Below, in pieces: positions 1-11,078 of a stretch of DNA of 64,000 nucleotides (the first letter of the stretch is position 1; each line of letters opens with the position of its first letter). The stretch is from Acidobacteria bacterium Ga0077551. Lineage in GTDB: Bacteria; Pseudomonadota; Alphaproteobacteria; Caulobacterales; Hyphomonadaceae. The stretch is from assembly GCA_001464545.1 (NCBI GenBank), contig LNFC01000018.1, positions 98,554 to 162,553 of the forward strand, read 5' to 3'. The notes under the pieces were generated by a model. The model was not told the DNA's origin, did not search any database, and was given only the letters and a program-made list of their open reading frames with translations. Both the position numbers and the translations under genes were made by a program.

Positions 1-1
1 C

Positions 2-505
2 CTCGAGAAGATCATCGCCGCGCGCGGTGACAATGCCTCGATCGGCTTCGGCGCGACCATCAAGAACGCCAGTGACAAGGGCGTCGGCGAGACGCTGCGC
101 GGCACCGAGCCGGAAGACCTGCAGAAGTTTGGTCTGATCCCGGAATTCATCGGCCGTCTGCCGGTCATCGCGACGCTGGAGGACCTGGACGAGAAAGCCC
201 TCATCCAGATCCTGACCCAGCCGAAGAACGCCCTGCTCAAACAGTATCAGAAACTGTTCGACATGGAAAACGTGGCGCTGACCTTCACGCCCGAGGCGCT
301 TGTCGCGGTTTCGCGCAAGGCCATCGGCCGCAAGACCGGCGCGCGCGGCCTGCGCTCGATCATGGAAGCCATCCTGCTCGACACGATGTTCGAACTGCCG
401 AACCTGCGCGGCGTGGAAGAAGTCGTGATCAATGCCGAAGTGGTGGAAGGCAATGCCGAGCCGCTCTACGTGCACGCCAGCAAGGCCCAGACCGAAGCGG
501 GTTGA
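2..505 (+). CDS. clpX: ATP-dependent Clp protease ATP-binding subunit ClpX, C-terminal part
   Basis: This is the last 167 residues of ClpX; the start lies before the window. ClpX is the AAA+ unfoldase that feeds substrates to ClpP in the cytoplasm. The visible part carries the late AAA+ region, with [11 protein letters not shown] followed by a sensor-2 type stretch [15 protein letters not shown], where the GAR arginine contacts nucleotide in this family. The N-terminal zinc domain and Walker motifs are outside the window. The gene ends just before a strong hairpin terminator, so it is the last gene of its transcript. In alphaproteobacteria clpX normally follows clpP; that cannot be checked here. 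Confidence 0.96.
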   Translation, partial: LEKIIAARGDNASIGFGATIKNASDKGVGETLRGTEPEDLQKFGLIPEFIGRLPVIATLEDLDEKALIQILTQPKNALLKQYQKLFDMENVALTFTPEALVAVSRKAIGRKTGARGLRSIMEAILLDTMFELPNLRGVEEVVINAEVVEGNAEPLYVHASKAQTEAG

Positions 506-530
506 TCCCGTCCGGACACGGAAGATCGAA

Positions 531-559
531 AAGCCCCGGCCTCACCGCCGGGGCTTTTT
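531..559. terminator. bidirectional intrinsic terminator between clpX and the phosphoesterase gene
   Basis: A perfect 10-bp stem (531-540 with 547-556) encloses a 6-base loop. On the plus strand it runs into five T's, and on the minus strand into TTTTCGATCTT. The two flanking genes converge here, so one hairpin can end both transcripts. Confidence 0.85.
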
Positions 560-1476
560 CATTCCGGCAGGTGGATCGTCAGGATGTCCATGCGCGGCGG
601 CATCAGGAACCGCATCGGCACGCCGACCATGCCCGTTCCGGTCGTCACATAGACAAGTCGTTCTCCCGCCGGCGAAGCAAAGTGGTGCAGTTCCTTGTCG
701 AACGGGCCGGTGACCGGAAGGATCTTCTGGTAGAGGCCCTGTATGCGCACCTGTCCGCCATGCGTATGGCCGACAAGCATCAGGTCATAGGCAAAGTCAT
801 CCGGCACCACGAGCGCGGTATCCGGATTGTGCGTGAGCAGGATTACCGGCTTGCCGGCGGGCAGGCTGGCCGAAAAGGTGAAATCCTGGCGCCGCTGCCA
901 GAGGTCGGACGCGCCGGAGATGATTACGCCATGTCCTGCGATATCCGTCTCGACCGCGCGGTTGTGCATGATCGTGGCGCCGGCGTCGCCGAGGGAGGAG
1001 AGCAGGGGATCGGTCAGGTCGCTTCCCGGGCGGCCAACATCGTGATTGCCGAGCACGGCGAACAGCGGCGCGTCGAGGTTTCCCAGCGCGGCAAAGTCTT
1101 CGGGAATATCGGCCGGGTCCGGATGATAGGTGAGATCGCCTGCCAGGAAGACCGCGTCGACGTCCTCGGCATTGATCCGCGCAACGATGCGCTCGATCGG
1201 CATGGCGTTCCCGAAGATGCCGATATGCGGATCACCAAACAGCGCGATGCGGATCGACGGCGAGCTTTCGCTGGCGCCCGGCAAAACAATCGTCTCGCGG
1301 TGCGTGACGAGCTGGCGGGGCTCGACGAAGCGCGCGTAGGCGAGCACGCTGGCGATCGCGAGTGCCAGGGCAGCGACGACTTTCACGGCGGGCCGGCCGC
1401 GGAGCAGGGTCCAGAGGCACAGCGCCGCGAAAGGAAAGTAGAGCCAGCTGCCCCAGAAAATCACGAGCTTCACCAT
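559..1476 (-). CDS. membrane-anchored metallophosphoesterase (YkuE/YaeI-like)
   Basis: This 305-residue protein has two hydrophobic N-terminal segments (about residues 5-25 and 32-50) followed by a calcineurin-like phosphoesterase domain. The metal-binding motifs are all present in order: GDPHIG, GDLTYH, GNHD, a His in LLTHNPD and GHTHGG. That order with an N-terminal anchor matches the YkuE/YaeI group, some of whose members cleave lipid A precursors or other phospholipid heads. The true substrate cannot be read from sequence. The gene converges on clpX and stands alone, and its stop lies at the edge of the shared terminator. Confidence 0.8.
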   Translation of the reverse strand: MVKLVIFWGSWLYFPFAALCLWTLLRGRPAVKVVAALALAIASVLAYARFVEPRQLVTHRETIVLPGASESSPSIRIALFGDPHIGIFGNAMPIERIVARINAEDVDAVFLAGDLTYHPDPADIPEDFAALGNLDAPLFAVLGNHDVGRPGSDLTDPLLSSLGDAGATIMHNRAVETDIAGHGVIISGASDLWQRRQDFTFSASLPAGKPVILLTHNPDTALVVPDDFAYDLMLVGHTHGGQVRIQGLYQKILPVTGPFDKELHHFASPAGERLVYVTTGTGMVGVPMRFLMPPRMDILTIHLPE

Positions 1477-1499
1477 TGCCCTTTCCTGATCAGCTTTCG

Positions 1500-1536
1500 T
1501 GGCAAAGAAAAGGCCGGCATCCGAAGATGCCGGCCC
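1500..1536 (-). terminator. intrinsic terminator downstream of glnA
   Basis: Read on the minus strand, a 9-bp GC-rich stem (1512-1520 with 1527-1535, 6-base loop) is followed by TTTTCTTTGCC. It lies just after the glnA stop and before the phosphoesterase start, so it closes the glnB-glnA operon. Confidence 0.75.
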
Positions 1537-1563
1537 TGCTTCTGGCCCCAGGGGCCGCGAAGC

Positions 1564-2967
<1,404 letters not shown>

Positions 2968-3009
2968 GGGTTTGCCTTCTGGTGAGCTGTTTGTGCTGCC
3001 TGAAATGAG

Positions 3010-3026
3010 GGCGCGGAAGCCGCGCC
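3010..3026 (-). promoter_or_regulatory. inverted repeat between glnB and glnA
   Basis: A perfect 7-bp stem with a 3-base loop (3010-3016 with 3020-3026) fills much of the 68-base glnB-glnA spacer. There is no T-run after it on the minus strand, so it is more likely a processing or partial attenuation element than a full terminator. Its role is inferred. Confidence 0.4.
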
Positions 3027-3035
3027 GGTGTGAGC

Positions 3036-3614
<579 letters not shown>

Positions 3615-4409
3615 ATGACCCCGCAAGCCTTTGTCCATCCTGATCGCCGCCCGGCGGCCTTCCGCCCCCTCAAAGCGTGGTCACACATGCAGAAGCTGAT
3701 CGCGGACAAGGAAGACACCGAACAGGTGTTCCATATCATCGAGGCGCTCAACGGCAACTCGTTCGAAAAGAACTTCTGGGCCTTCGCGGCAAAGCCCGCC
3801 GGGCAGAATCTCCTTAAGGAAAAACCCTACCTGCCGCCGATCCTGGACGATCACAGCTGGATCCGGGACCTGCCGGACGGCACGGTCGGCCGCGCCTATG
3901 TCGAGTTCATGGAACGCGAAGGCCTGTCCGCCCAGGGCCTCGTGGACGAGAGCGAAAAGTTCCGCTCCAAAGCCCGCGAATACGAAGACGACATGATGTG
4001 GTACGGCAACCGCCTCCGCGACACGCATGACCTGTTCCACGTGCTCTCGGGTTATAACCGCGACGCGCTCGGCGAAGCCTCCCTGCTGGCCTTCACCTAT
4101 AGCCAGCAACCCGGCCTCGGCGTCATCTTCATCGCCTATGTCGGTTGCCGCACGATCGTAAAGCATGCGCCCATGGGCGCCCGCATCATGGACTGTTTCT
4201 GGGAAGGCAAGCGTAACGGCGCGGCCGCCCGGAAGATCATCGAGCAGGACATCATTGCCCTGATGCACGAGCCGCTCGACGCAGCACGCGCGCGGCTCGG
4301 CATCGCCAAACCCGTCATCTACCGCGAGACGCTGAAGCTGCTCGGCCAGCATGGCCACACCCCGGCGCTCCAACCGCAGGCGATGGCCGGCGAGGCGGTC
4401 GCCGCTTGA
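3615..4409 (+). CDS. coq4: COQ4-family ubiquinone biosynthesis protein
   Basis: This 264-residue protein matches the COQ4 family. In eukaryotes COQ4 belongs to the coenzyme Q assembly and acts at the C1 position of the benzoquinone ring; bacterial homologues occur in alphaproteobacteria. The diagnostic metal-binding motif HDLFH followed by a conserved Glu is present (about residues 139-155, RDTHDLFHVLSGYNRDALGEA region). No transmembrane segment is evident, consistent with a peripheral membrane protein. The stop overlaps the TTG start of the next gene. Confidence 0.88.
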   Translation: MTPQAFVHPDRRPAAFRPLKAWSHMQKLIADKEDTEQVFHIIEALNGNSFEKNFWAFAAKPAGQNLLKEKPYLPPILDDHSWIRDLPDGTVGRAYVEFMEREGLSAQGLVDESEKFRSKAREYEDDMMWYGNRLRDTHDLFHVLSGYNRDALGEASLLAFTYSQQPGLGVIFIAYVGCRTIVKHAPMGARIMDCFWEGKRNGAAARKIIEQDIIALMHEPLDAARARLGIAKPVIYRETLKLLGQHGHTPALQPQAMAGEAVAA

Positions 4410-4945
4410 TCTACCTGATCCGGCATGGCGAGGCCGCAGCGGGCTGGGGGGATCATCCCGATCCCGGCCTCAGCGCGCTCGGCGCAAAGCAGGCGGAAGC
4501 CGTGGCAGCGCAGCTCAACGCCTTCTCGATCACGAACATCATCTCCAGCCCGATGCAGCGCTGCCGCGAAACCTCGGCGCCCCTTTCGGGCCTCCTGTCG
4601 CTGACACCGGCGATCTCCCCGCAGGTCTCGGAAATCGGCACGCCGCCGAACATCGAGGACCGCGTCACCTGGCTGCGCAACCTGATGGCCGGAACCTGGA
4701 CAGAGGCGGGCCCATCCTTCGTGGACTGGCGCGCGCGCATGGGCGCGTTCATCGATGCCCTGCCACCCCACACCGCCGTGTTCTCCCACTTCGTGGCGAT
4801 CAACGCGCTGTGCGGCCTTCTGGAGGGTGATGACCAGGTGACCGTGTTCCGTCCCGGCCATTGTTCGGTCACCCGTCTCGAGCGGCGCGGCGCCGGTCTG
4901 CGCGTGGCAGAATATGGAAGCGAAGCCGCCACCCGCGTGCTATGA
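4406..4945 (+). CDS. histidine phosphatase family protein
   Basis: This 179-residue protein belongs to the phosphoglycerate mutase-like histidine phosphatases. It has the N-terminal RHGE motif whose His is phosphorylated, a conserved SPMQRCRET segment, and a C-terminal SHFVAINA segment supplying the second catalytic His. The TTG start at 4406 overlaps the coq4 stop, which indicates translational coupling. A small stand-alone phosphatase like this could act on a sugar phosphate, a cofactor precursor or a phosphoprotein; the substrate is not visible. Confidence 0.85.
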   Translation: MIYLIRHGEAAAGWGDHPDPGLSALGAKQAEAVAAQLNAFSITNIISSPMQRCRETSAPLSGLLSLTPAISPQVSEIGTPPNIEDRVTWLRNLMAGTWTEAGPSFVDWRARMGAFIDALPPHTAVFSHFVAINALCGLLEGDDQVTVFRPGHCSVTRLERRGAGLRVAEYGSEAATRVL

Positions 4946-4954
4946 GCCGCCTCC

Positions 4955-6403
4955 ATGGGCAGACCTATTCTTACACCGCAGGAAATGCACGCCGCTGAGC
5001 AGGCGGTGATCGCTGCCGGCACCGACAGTTTCATCCTCATGCAACGCGCCGGCGAGGCGGTGGCCGAGTTCGTCCACGCGCACTGGCCGGAAGGCCAGAT
5101 CCATGTCTTGTGCGGCCCCGGCGGCAATGGCGGCGACGGCTTCGTCGCGGCCGCCGCGCTGGCCAAACTCTGGCGCAAGGTCGAAGTCTTCTGCGCCGTG
5201 CCGGTGGCCGAGCTTCAGGGCGACGCCGCCAAGGCAGCCGCGCTGTGGGACGGCAAGGTCGGCACGCTCGAAGAGGCGCTCACCGCGCCGCATGAACTGG
5301 TGCTCGATGCCTTATATGGCGGCGGCCTGTCGCGCCCGCTCGAAGGCGTGGCAGCCGCGCTCGCCGCCCGCCCGGCGCGGGTGGTGTCGGTCGATGTGCC
5401 CTCGGGCATCGATGGCTTCACCGCCAAGCCCCTCGGCCCTTGCTTCCGCGCCGAAGGGACGATCACCTTCGCGGCGCTGCGTCCAGCGCACGTGCTGCTG
5501 CCCGGCGCAGCGTTCAGCGGCGCCGTGATGGTGGCCGACATCGGCGTGCCGGTGCAGACCCGCGCGATGGAGAACAGCCCTGCGCTTTGGGTTGGCGCAC
5601 TGCCGCAACCGGGGCAGGGCGACTACAAGCACCGCCGGGGCCACCTGAAAGTCGTCAGTGGACCGATGAGTTCCACGGGCGCTGCCCGGCTTGCCGCCCG
5701 CGCTGGCCTGCGCGCCGGGGCAGGGCTCGTGACCCTGCTCTCACCCCCCTCGGCGATGATGACCAATGCCGCGCACCTTACCGCGATCATGCTGTCCTCC
5801 GTAGACGGAGCAGACGAACTTCTGGAAGCCGCGCAGAAAGCCAGCGTCGTCATCATCGGCCCCGCCGCCGGCGTCACGCCGCAGACCCGCCAGAACGTCG
5901 CCGCCGTGCTCAAATCCTCCGCCCGCGCCGTGCTGGACGCCGATGCACTGACCGTCTTCGCGGACAATCCCTCCGCCCTGTTCGCCATGCTGCGCGAGGC
6001 CGACGTGCTGACGCCGCATACCGGCGAGTTCGAACGCCTCTTCGGCGACCTCCTCGACAGCGCGCCCAACAAGATCGAAGCCGCGCGCGCCGCCGCCGCG
6101 AAGGCTGGCTGCCTCGTGATCGTCAAGGGCGCCGACACGGTCATCGCCTCGCCCAGCGGTCATGTTGTCGTCAACACGCACGCCACGCGCTGGCTCGCCA
6201 CCGCCGGCTCAGGCGATGTCCTCGCGGGCATCCTCGCCGGCTTCATGACACAGGGTGTCGACAGTTTCCTCGCCGCCGCCATGGGCGCCTGGATCCACGG
6301 CGAAGCCGGCCGCCGCGTCGGTGCGGGGCTGATCGCCGAAGATCTGGAACAGCAGCTGCCGGACATCCTCAGCGCGCTGCATGGGGAGATGGTGGCGCGC
6401 TAG
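4955..6403 (+). CDS. nnr: bifunctional NAD(P)H-hydrate epimerase / ADP-dependent NAD(P)H-hydrate dehydratase
   Basis: This 482-residue protein repairs hydrated NADH and NADPH. The N-terminal YjeF_N (NnrE) domain, about residues 1-205, has the glycine-rich GPGGNGGDGFVAA loop and the VSVDVPSGIDG segment. The C-terminal NnrD domain, about 220-475, is ribokinase-like, with TPHTGEFERL and the catalytic GSGDVLAGILAGF segment. The length is normal for the fused enzyme. It follows the histidine phosphatase with a 9-base gap, so coq4, the phosphatase and nnr probably share a transcript. Confidence 0.95.
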   Translation: MGRPILTPQEMHAAEQAVIAAGTDSFILMQRAGEAVAEFVHAHWPEGQIHVLCGPGGNGGDGFVAAAALAKLWRKVEVFCAVPVAELQGDAAKAAALWDGKVGTLEEALTAPHELVLDALYGGGLSRPLEGVAAALAARPARVVSVDVPSGIDGFTAKPLGPCFRAEGTITFAALRPAHVLLPGAAFSGAVMVADIGVPVQTRAMENSPALWVGALPQPGQGDYKHRRGHLKVVSGPMSSTGAARLAARAGLRAGAGLVTLLSPPSAMMTNAAHLTAIMLSSVDGADELLEAAQKASVVIIGPAAGVTPQTRQNVAAVLKSSARAVLDADALTVFADNPSALFAMLREADVLTPHTGEFERLFGDLLDSAPNKIEAARAAAAKAGCLVIVKGADTVIASPSGHVVVNTHATRWLATAGSGDVLAGILAGFMTQGVDSFLAAAMGAWIHGEAGRRVGAGLIAEDLEQQLPDILSALHGEMVAR

Positions 6404-6407
6404 CGGA

Positions 6408-7448
6408 TCAGTGCCCCGCCAGACGCCCCATCGGGCGGCCATCAATGATCTGGTCGAGATACTCGCTCATGCCGTAGCCGACCTTTCCGTCGCAATGATA
6501 CTCGGTCATCGCCTCGGTGATGCGCGTGGTCAGTTCGACGCCATCCGGCGTCGTGCGCCGGTTGCGCAGCGGGATGAGCGACAGCATCTTGCCGGTGACG
6601 GTGTAATGCTTGCCGGCCTTCGTCTCGATCTTCGCCGTCAGGTCCGTCTGGTATTCGTTCTCGTCCCAGGTGCTCGTCAGGTCGCAGGCGATAACGTCAT
6701 CATACACGCCGTCGCGGTACACCATGCCGCTCGGCCGGGCGCCGCCCTTGCCGTCGCTCATCACGTTGAACATCATCCCGAAATCCGGACCGAAATTCAT
6801 CGGGCACCAGCGATACCATTCAATCGCCTGCCAGTGGCGCGGCCCCCAGGACTTGTCGCGCAGGCCGTGCCCGTCGATCTCCAGCCGGACGCCGTCACAC
6901 TCGATAAAGCCCTTCGCCGCGCAATGCTGTTCGTAGTGCGCCTTGGCGAACGACTTCTCCGGATCAATCTCGATCGGCGAACCGTCCGCCTTTAACACCT
7001 CGCCGCCATACATCGGCGACAGCCCGGTATAGGTTATCTCCATGCGGCACGGCAGGCGCGGATTGTTCCGGAACGCCACCTTCGGATCCGCCATCTGAAG
7101 CGGCTCCTTCATCACGAGAAGCTCGCCCGTGTAGGTCACGCGCAGTTCCTTGAACGGCGTCACGACCTCGATCTTGAGCCCGCCCGCATTCATCTCCGCA
7201 TTCCCGCTGATCGCCGGCCGCGCGAACATGAACCCGACCCGGCCATCGGGGAAATACACGCACATCGACATCTCGGCATAGTTCTGGTTCGGACGGTTGC
7301 CGATCCGGAACCACGCGCCGGCGCGCTGGCCCGCGTCGAACACGTTGAAATACATGCTTTCGTTGTAGTTCTCGGCCGTGCCGGGATCGTGCGTGTACTC
7401 GTCTTCCGGCACGAGCCTGACCTGGAAACCTTCAGCCGCAGCCGCCAT
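6408..7448 (-). CDS. DUF7064/DUF7065-type protein, CrtC/AttH lipocalin-like
   Basis: This 346-residue protein resembles a group of uncharacterised alphaproteobacterial proteins with a predicted hydroxyneurosporene-synthase/AttH-like beta-barrel. Recognisable features are the YNESMYFNVFD opening, repeated beta-strand blocks, and HGLRDKSWGPRHW in the second half, where the RDxSWG motif is typical of this fold. I chose the ATG at 7448, with a GGGAG site just upstream, over an in-frame start at 7730, because the extra 94 residues look unlike protein. The gene converges on nnr with a 4-base gap. Function is unknown; such proteins are often near lipid or terpenoid genes. Confidence 0.65.
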   Translation of the reverse strand: MAAAAEGFQVRLVPEDEYTHDPGTAENYNESMYFNVFDAGQRAGAWFRIGNRPNQNYAEMSMCVYFPDGRVGFMFARPAISGNAEMNAGGLKIEVVTPFKELRVTYTGELLVMKEPLQMADPKVAFRNNPRLPCRMEITYTGLSPMYGGEVLKADGSPIEIDPEKSFAKAHYEQHCAAKGFIECDGVRLEIDGHGLRDKSWGPRHWQAIEWYRWCPMNFGPDFGMMFNVMSDGKGGARPSGMVYRDGVYDDVIACDLTSTWDENEYQTDLTAKIETKAGKHYTVTGKMLSLIPLRNRRTTPDGVELTTRITEAMTEYHCDGKVGYGMSEYLDQIIDGRPMGRLAGH

Positions 7449-7898
7449 GACGCTTCTCCCGATACGTGAATTCGAAGGCAAGCATGCCACGGCGCCATCT
7501 CTGCACAAGGCTGACGTTGAGGCATCAGCGCCGCCAGCCGCCGTGGTTGATTGCCGAAGGCATGGAGAGCAGGTGCCCGACACCGTCAGCGCGGTGCACC
7601 GGGAGGTGGCACCAGCTGAACCGTCGCCTATCCGCCTGGCGAGACTGTCGAAATACGCCAGGCACGCCTCCTGAAAACCGAATATTCGGCCATTAGATCG
7701 CGCCGATGGCGAATTCTCTTTTTTATTCACTGATGTGAAGAAAACAATGCCTTAATATGCGCAATATTGCTCTAAATTATGGAAGTATAGTCAGCGTCAG
7801 TTGTCAAAACTGGTCCGCATGTTGCTTTGGACGCGCGAAGTCGGTGCAGCGATCCCTCTGCGATCTTGAATTCATGAACACGAGCCAGGAGACTGGAT
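7449..7898. other. 450-base gene-free region with a cluster of palindromes
   Basis: I see no believable coding sequence here. The first half is GC-rich with an 8-bp stem (7634-7641 with 7656-7663). The second half is AT-rich and holds three symmetric elements in under 100 bases: CCGAATATTCGG (7678-7689), TTCAC-TGAT-GTGAA (7726-7739) and GCAATATTGC (7761-7770). The region separates two divergent genes, so these are candidate operator sites. Confidence 0.5.
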
Positions 7899-9404
7899 TT
7901 GACACAGCCTCCAACCATTTCCGGCATGACCGAGCGCCGTGCGCTGGTATCACTTCGGCAGGATATCGGCAGTCTGTCAGACACAGGCCACGTGTATCTT
8001 GATTTTGATCATACGCTGTTTCTATGGAATTCGACCGAGGCCTTCCTCAATGAAGCGCGCCCTTCGTCAATTCTCGCCCCGCTCCTGAAGCTTGTTTCGG
8101 GTCTCGTTCCCTGGAAATTTCTCGGAAAGAACGGATACTTCGTCTGGCGCGATGCCGTCCGTGTCGCACTGGTGCTGGTGCTGGCGCCGTGGACGCTCGT
8201 GCGGTTCCGCAAGGCGGCTCCAGACATCTATGCCCGTGAGCGCAATCGTTTGCTGGAAGCCGCCGTCGACGGCCTTGACCCCAGCCGGATCATCATCGTC
8301 AGCTTCGGCCTGCATTGGATCATCCGTGCGCTGCTGAAAGGCTCTCCCTTCGAGCACGCCACCATCGTCGCGCCGGGCCTCTTCGAGCTTCCGTCTGCGC
8401 GGGCGCGTGGAAAGTTGACCATGCTCGCGCGCAACGGGTTCACGATCAATCCGAATACGGACATTGTCGTCTCGGATTCGGCAAGGGACGATGCCGATAT
8501 CCTAAAAGCCGTGCGGCAGGCGCACGTCATTCGCTGGGCCGACGAAAACACCGCTCCGGCGCACGCGTCCACCTATTTCCCGTTCTTCTACACCGCCCGG
8601 ATCAAGCGTTCGCCGGGATTCCTCGTCAAGCAGGTCTTCCTTGAGGAACTGCCGGTCATCCTCATCATGTTCGCGGCGCTGCACGGCCCCAGCATTGTTC
8701 CGGTGCTCATTTGCCTCGGCATGCTGTTCGTCTCCTACCTGCTGGTCTACGAGGTCGGCTACGCGGAGAATGACCGTGTGGGCGAAGCGACAGAAGCGCA
8801 GCCCAAACTGTCAAAAGGCTATTTCGCCCACCGCACGTTCCGGCTGGAGCCTGACGTGTGGGTATGGGCGGCGCTAATCACCCTGGTCGCATTCGCTGTA
8901 ACGCCGCAGGACCTGCGGATCACCATGCTGTCCAACCTGCAGCTCCAGAATCTGCTGGCGCCCGAATACAGTGTCTGGCTGCTGACCACAGTCTGGATGG
9001 TCTTCCTCGGCGTGTCGCGTGCCATCTTTTACGTCTTCAATCATGTGCCGCTTGCGTGGCGGGTATTCGTCTACCTGCCGCTCCATGCCACCAAGTATTT
9101 CGGCCCGCTCCTGCTGCTGCCGATCCACCCGGCGGGCGTGGCCCTCGGATTTGCGCAGGTCGTCCGGACCTGGTCGATGTACGCCATCCGCCGCGCCGGC
9201 GGCGACGAGCACGCCTTGTCCAGCCAGATGGTGCGCCTGACCTTCCTTTGCATGTTCTCGGTGGTGGTGTTTTCCATCGCGGAACTGACGCGGGACGAGG
9301 CATTCCTCCTCGCTCTGGCGTTCGCCTTCTGCATCCTCAGGGCCTTGCCCGAGGCCAGAAAGAAAATGTTCGGCAACGCCGCCCGCCTCGGCAAGGTTCT
9401 CTGA
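7899..9404 (+). CDS. HAD-like domain fused to a polytopic membrane domain (UbiA-like?)
   Basis: This 501-residue protein starts with a HAD phosphatase-like domain. Motif I is DFDHTL (Asp35, Asp37), a Ser sits in IIIVSFG (about 135), and an acidic motif IV is seen in SDSARDD (193-198). From about residue 245 it becomes a membrane protein with roughly seven hydrophobic segments. The stretch YAENDRVGEATEAQPKLSKG (289-308) resembles the NDxxDxxxD loop of UbiA prenyltransferases, but the later aspartates are missing. HAD-UbiA fusions are known; this may be a degenerate relative. The TTG start is supported by AGGAG at 7887-7891. Confidence 0.6.
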   Translation: MTQPPTISGMTERRALVSLRQDIGSLSDTGHVYLDFDHTLFLWNSTEAFLNEARPSSILAPLLKLVSGLVPWKFLGKNGYFVWRDAVRVALVLVLAPWTLVRFRKAAPDIYARERNRLLEAAVDGLDPSRIIIVSFGLHWIIRALLKGSPFEHATIVAPGLFELPSARARGKLTMLARNGFTINPNTDIVVSDSARDDADILKAVRQAHVIRWADENTAPAHASTYFPFFYTARIKRSPGFLVKQVFLEELPVILIMFAALHGPSIVPVLICLGMLFVSYLLVYEVGYAENDRVGEATEAQPKLSKGYFAHRTFRLEPDVWVWAALITLVAFAVTPQDLRITMLSNLQLQNLLAPEYSVWLLTTVWMVFLGVSRAIFYVFNHVPLAWRVFVYLPLHATKYFGPLLLLPIHPAGVALGFAQVVRTWSMYAIRRAGGDEHALSSQMVRLTFLCMFSVVVFSIAELTRDEAFLLALAFAFCILRALPEARKKMFGNAARLGKVL

Positions 9405-9412
9405 ACAACCTG

Positions 9413-9497
9413 TGGTGCGGATGAGAGGACTCGAACCTCCACATCTTGCGATGCCAGAACCTAAATCTGGTGCGTCTACCAATTCCGCCACATCCGC
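9413..9497 (-). tRNA. tRNA-Leu (anticodon UAG)
   Basis: On the minus strand the 85-base sequence folds as a class II tRNA. The 7-bp acceptor stem GCGGATG (9491-9497) pairs with CATCCGC (9417-9423), followed by A and an encoded CCA. The anticodon stem CCAGA/TCTGG encloses the loop TTTAGGT, giving UAG, which reads CUN leucine codons. A long variable arm and a GGTTCGAGTCC T-arm are present. Confidence 0.96.
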
Positions 9498-9713
9498 TCG
9501 TGAGGGGGTCTTACGCGAGGGTTTTGCCGGGGGCAATCGCCTGTCTCGGCGGGCGTCCGGGCCGGGGCGGGGAGGGGCGCTGCACTCGCCCGCCACGCGG
9601 CGTGGACAGGGGCTTCCCCGTATGACATAAGCCGCCGCTTCAGGCAGGATTCAGCGTATCCGGGGCCCCAGGCGGCTCCCCCGGCGGCGCATTCATTTAC
9701 GAAAGACGAGGAC

Positions 9714-11051
9714 ATGGAAGTCACTCAGACCAAGGCAGAAGGTCTCAGCCGCACCTTTGAGGTGAAGGTTAGCGCTACGGAACTCCAGGCGAAACTCGCC
9801 CAGCGGATCGAGGAAATCCGCCCGCAGATGAAGCTCAAGGGCTTCCGTCCGGGCAAGGTTCCCGCTGCCCATGTGCGCAAGATGTATGGCCGCGACCTGA
9901 TGGGCGAGCTGATCGACAAGCTGGTCAACGAGACCAACCAGAAAGCCCTCGAGGACAGCGCCTTGCGCCCCGCCGGCCAACCCGCCGTGAAGATGGACGG
10001 CGACATCGAGAAAGTCGTGAAGGGTGAGGCCGACCTCGCCTATCAGATGAACGTCGACGTGATGCCGGAATTCACGCCCATCGACGCGGCCAGCCTGACG
10101 ATCACCCGCCCGGTCGCCGAAGTCACCGACGAGCAGATCGACGAGTCGCTGAAGCGCATCGCCGGCCAGAACATCAAGTACGAGCCCCGCGGCGCTGATG
10201 AAGTGTCGGTGGACGGCGACGCCGTGATTGTCGATTTCGTCGGCAAGATCGACGGCGAAGCCTTCGAAGGCGGCACCGCCGAGCAGCAGTCGGTCGTTCT
10301 CGGCTCGAACCGTTTCATCCCGGGCTTCGAAGAGCAGCTTGTCGGCGTCAAGGCCGGCGACGAGAAGGAGCTGAACGTCTCCTTCCCCGAGAACTACCAG
10401 GCCGCCAATCTCGCCGGCAAGGCCGCTGTCTTCGAGACGAAAGTCCACGAAGTCCGCGCCCCGCAGACGCCTGAGATCGACGAAGAGTTCGCCAAGGGCC
10501 TCGGCCTCGAAAGCCTGGAGCAACTGCGCGGCCTCGTGCGCGACCAGATCACCGCCGAACACGCCAATGCCTCGCGCGCCAAGGCCAAGCGTGACCTGCT
10601 CGACAAGCTCGACGCCGCTCACAGCTTCGACCTGCCGCCCGGCATGGTGGAGCAGGAGTTCAACCAGATCTGGCAGCAGCTGCAGACCGAAATGGATGCC
10701 GGCCGCGTCTCGCCGGAAGAGAAAGTCAAACCGGAAGACGAGCTGAAAGCGGAGTACCGCAAGATCGCCGAGCGCCGCGTGCGCCTTGGCCTCGTGCTGG
10801 CCGAAATGGGCCGCATCTCGGACGTGCGCATCACCGAGCAGGAAGTGAACCAGGCGCTTATCCGCGAAGCCCGCCAGTATCCGGGCCAGGAACGGGAAGT
10901 CGTGCAGTTCTTCCAGCGCAACGCCAACGCCATGGCCCAGCTGCGCGCCCCGATCTACGAGGACAAGGTCGTCGATCACATCCTCGCGGTCGCCACGGTT
11001 GAGGAAGCCACGGTTTCCCGCGACGACCTCTTCAAGGAAGAAGACGCTTAA
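9714..11051 (+). CDS. tig: trigger factor
   Basis: This 445-residue ribosome-associated chaperone and peptidyl-prolyl isomerase binds nascent chains at the exit tunnel. The N-terminal ribosome-binding domain contains GFRPGKVP (about residues 44-51), the L23-docking signature. The central FKBP-type domain (about 155-245) has DFVGKIDGEAFEGG and GFEEQLVGVKAGDEK. The remainder is the helical chaperone domain. Length is typical. In many bacteria tig sits upstream of clpP-clpX-lon; here clpX is at the window start, about 9 kb away, so that cluster is broken or rearranged. Confidence 0.97.
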   Translation: MEVTQTKAEGLSRTFEVKVSATELQAKLAQRIEEIRPQMKLKGFRPGKVPAAHVRKMYGRDLMGELIDKLVNETNQKALEDSALRPAGQPAVKMDGDIEKVVKGEADLAYQMNVDVMPEFTPIDAASLTITRPVAEVTDEQIDESLKRIAGQNIKYEPRGADEVSVDGDAVIVDFVGKIDGEAFEGGTAEQQSVVLGSNRFIPGFEEQLVGVKAGDEKELNVSFPENYQAANLAGKAAVFETKVHEVRAPQTPEIDEEFAKGLGLESLEQLRGLVRDQITAEHANASRAKAKRDLLDKLDAAHSFDLPPGMVEQEFNQIWQQLQTEMDAGRVSPEEKVKPEDELKAEYRKIAERRVRLGLVLAEMGRISDVRITEQEVNQALIREARQYPGQEREVVQFFQRNANAMAQLRAPIYEDKVVDHILAVATVEEATVSRDDLFKEEDA

Positions 11052-11078
11052 GCGTTGCTTCCAGGACACAATTTGGGA

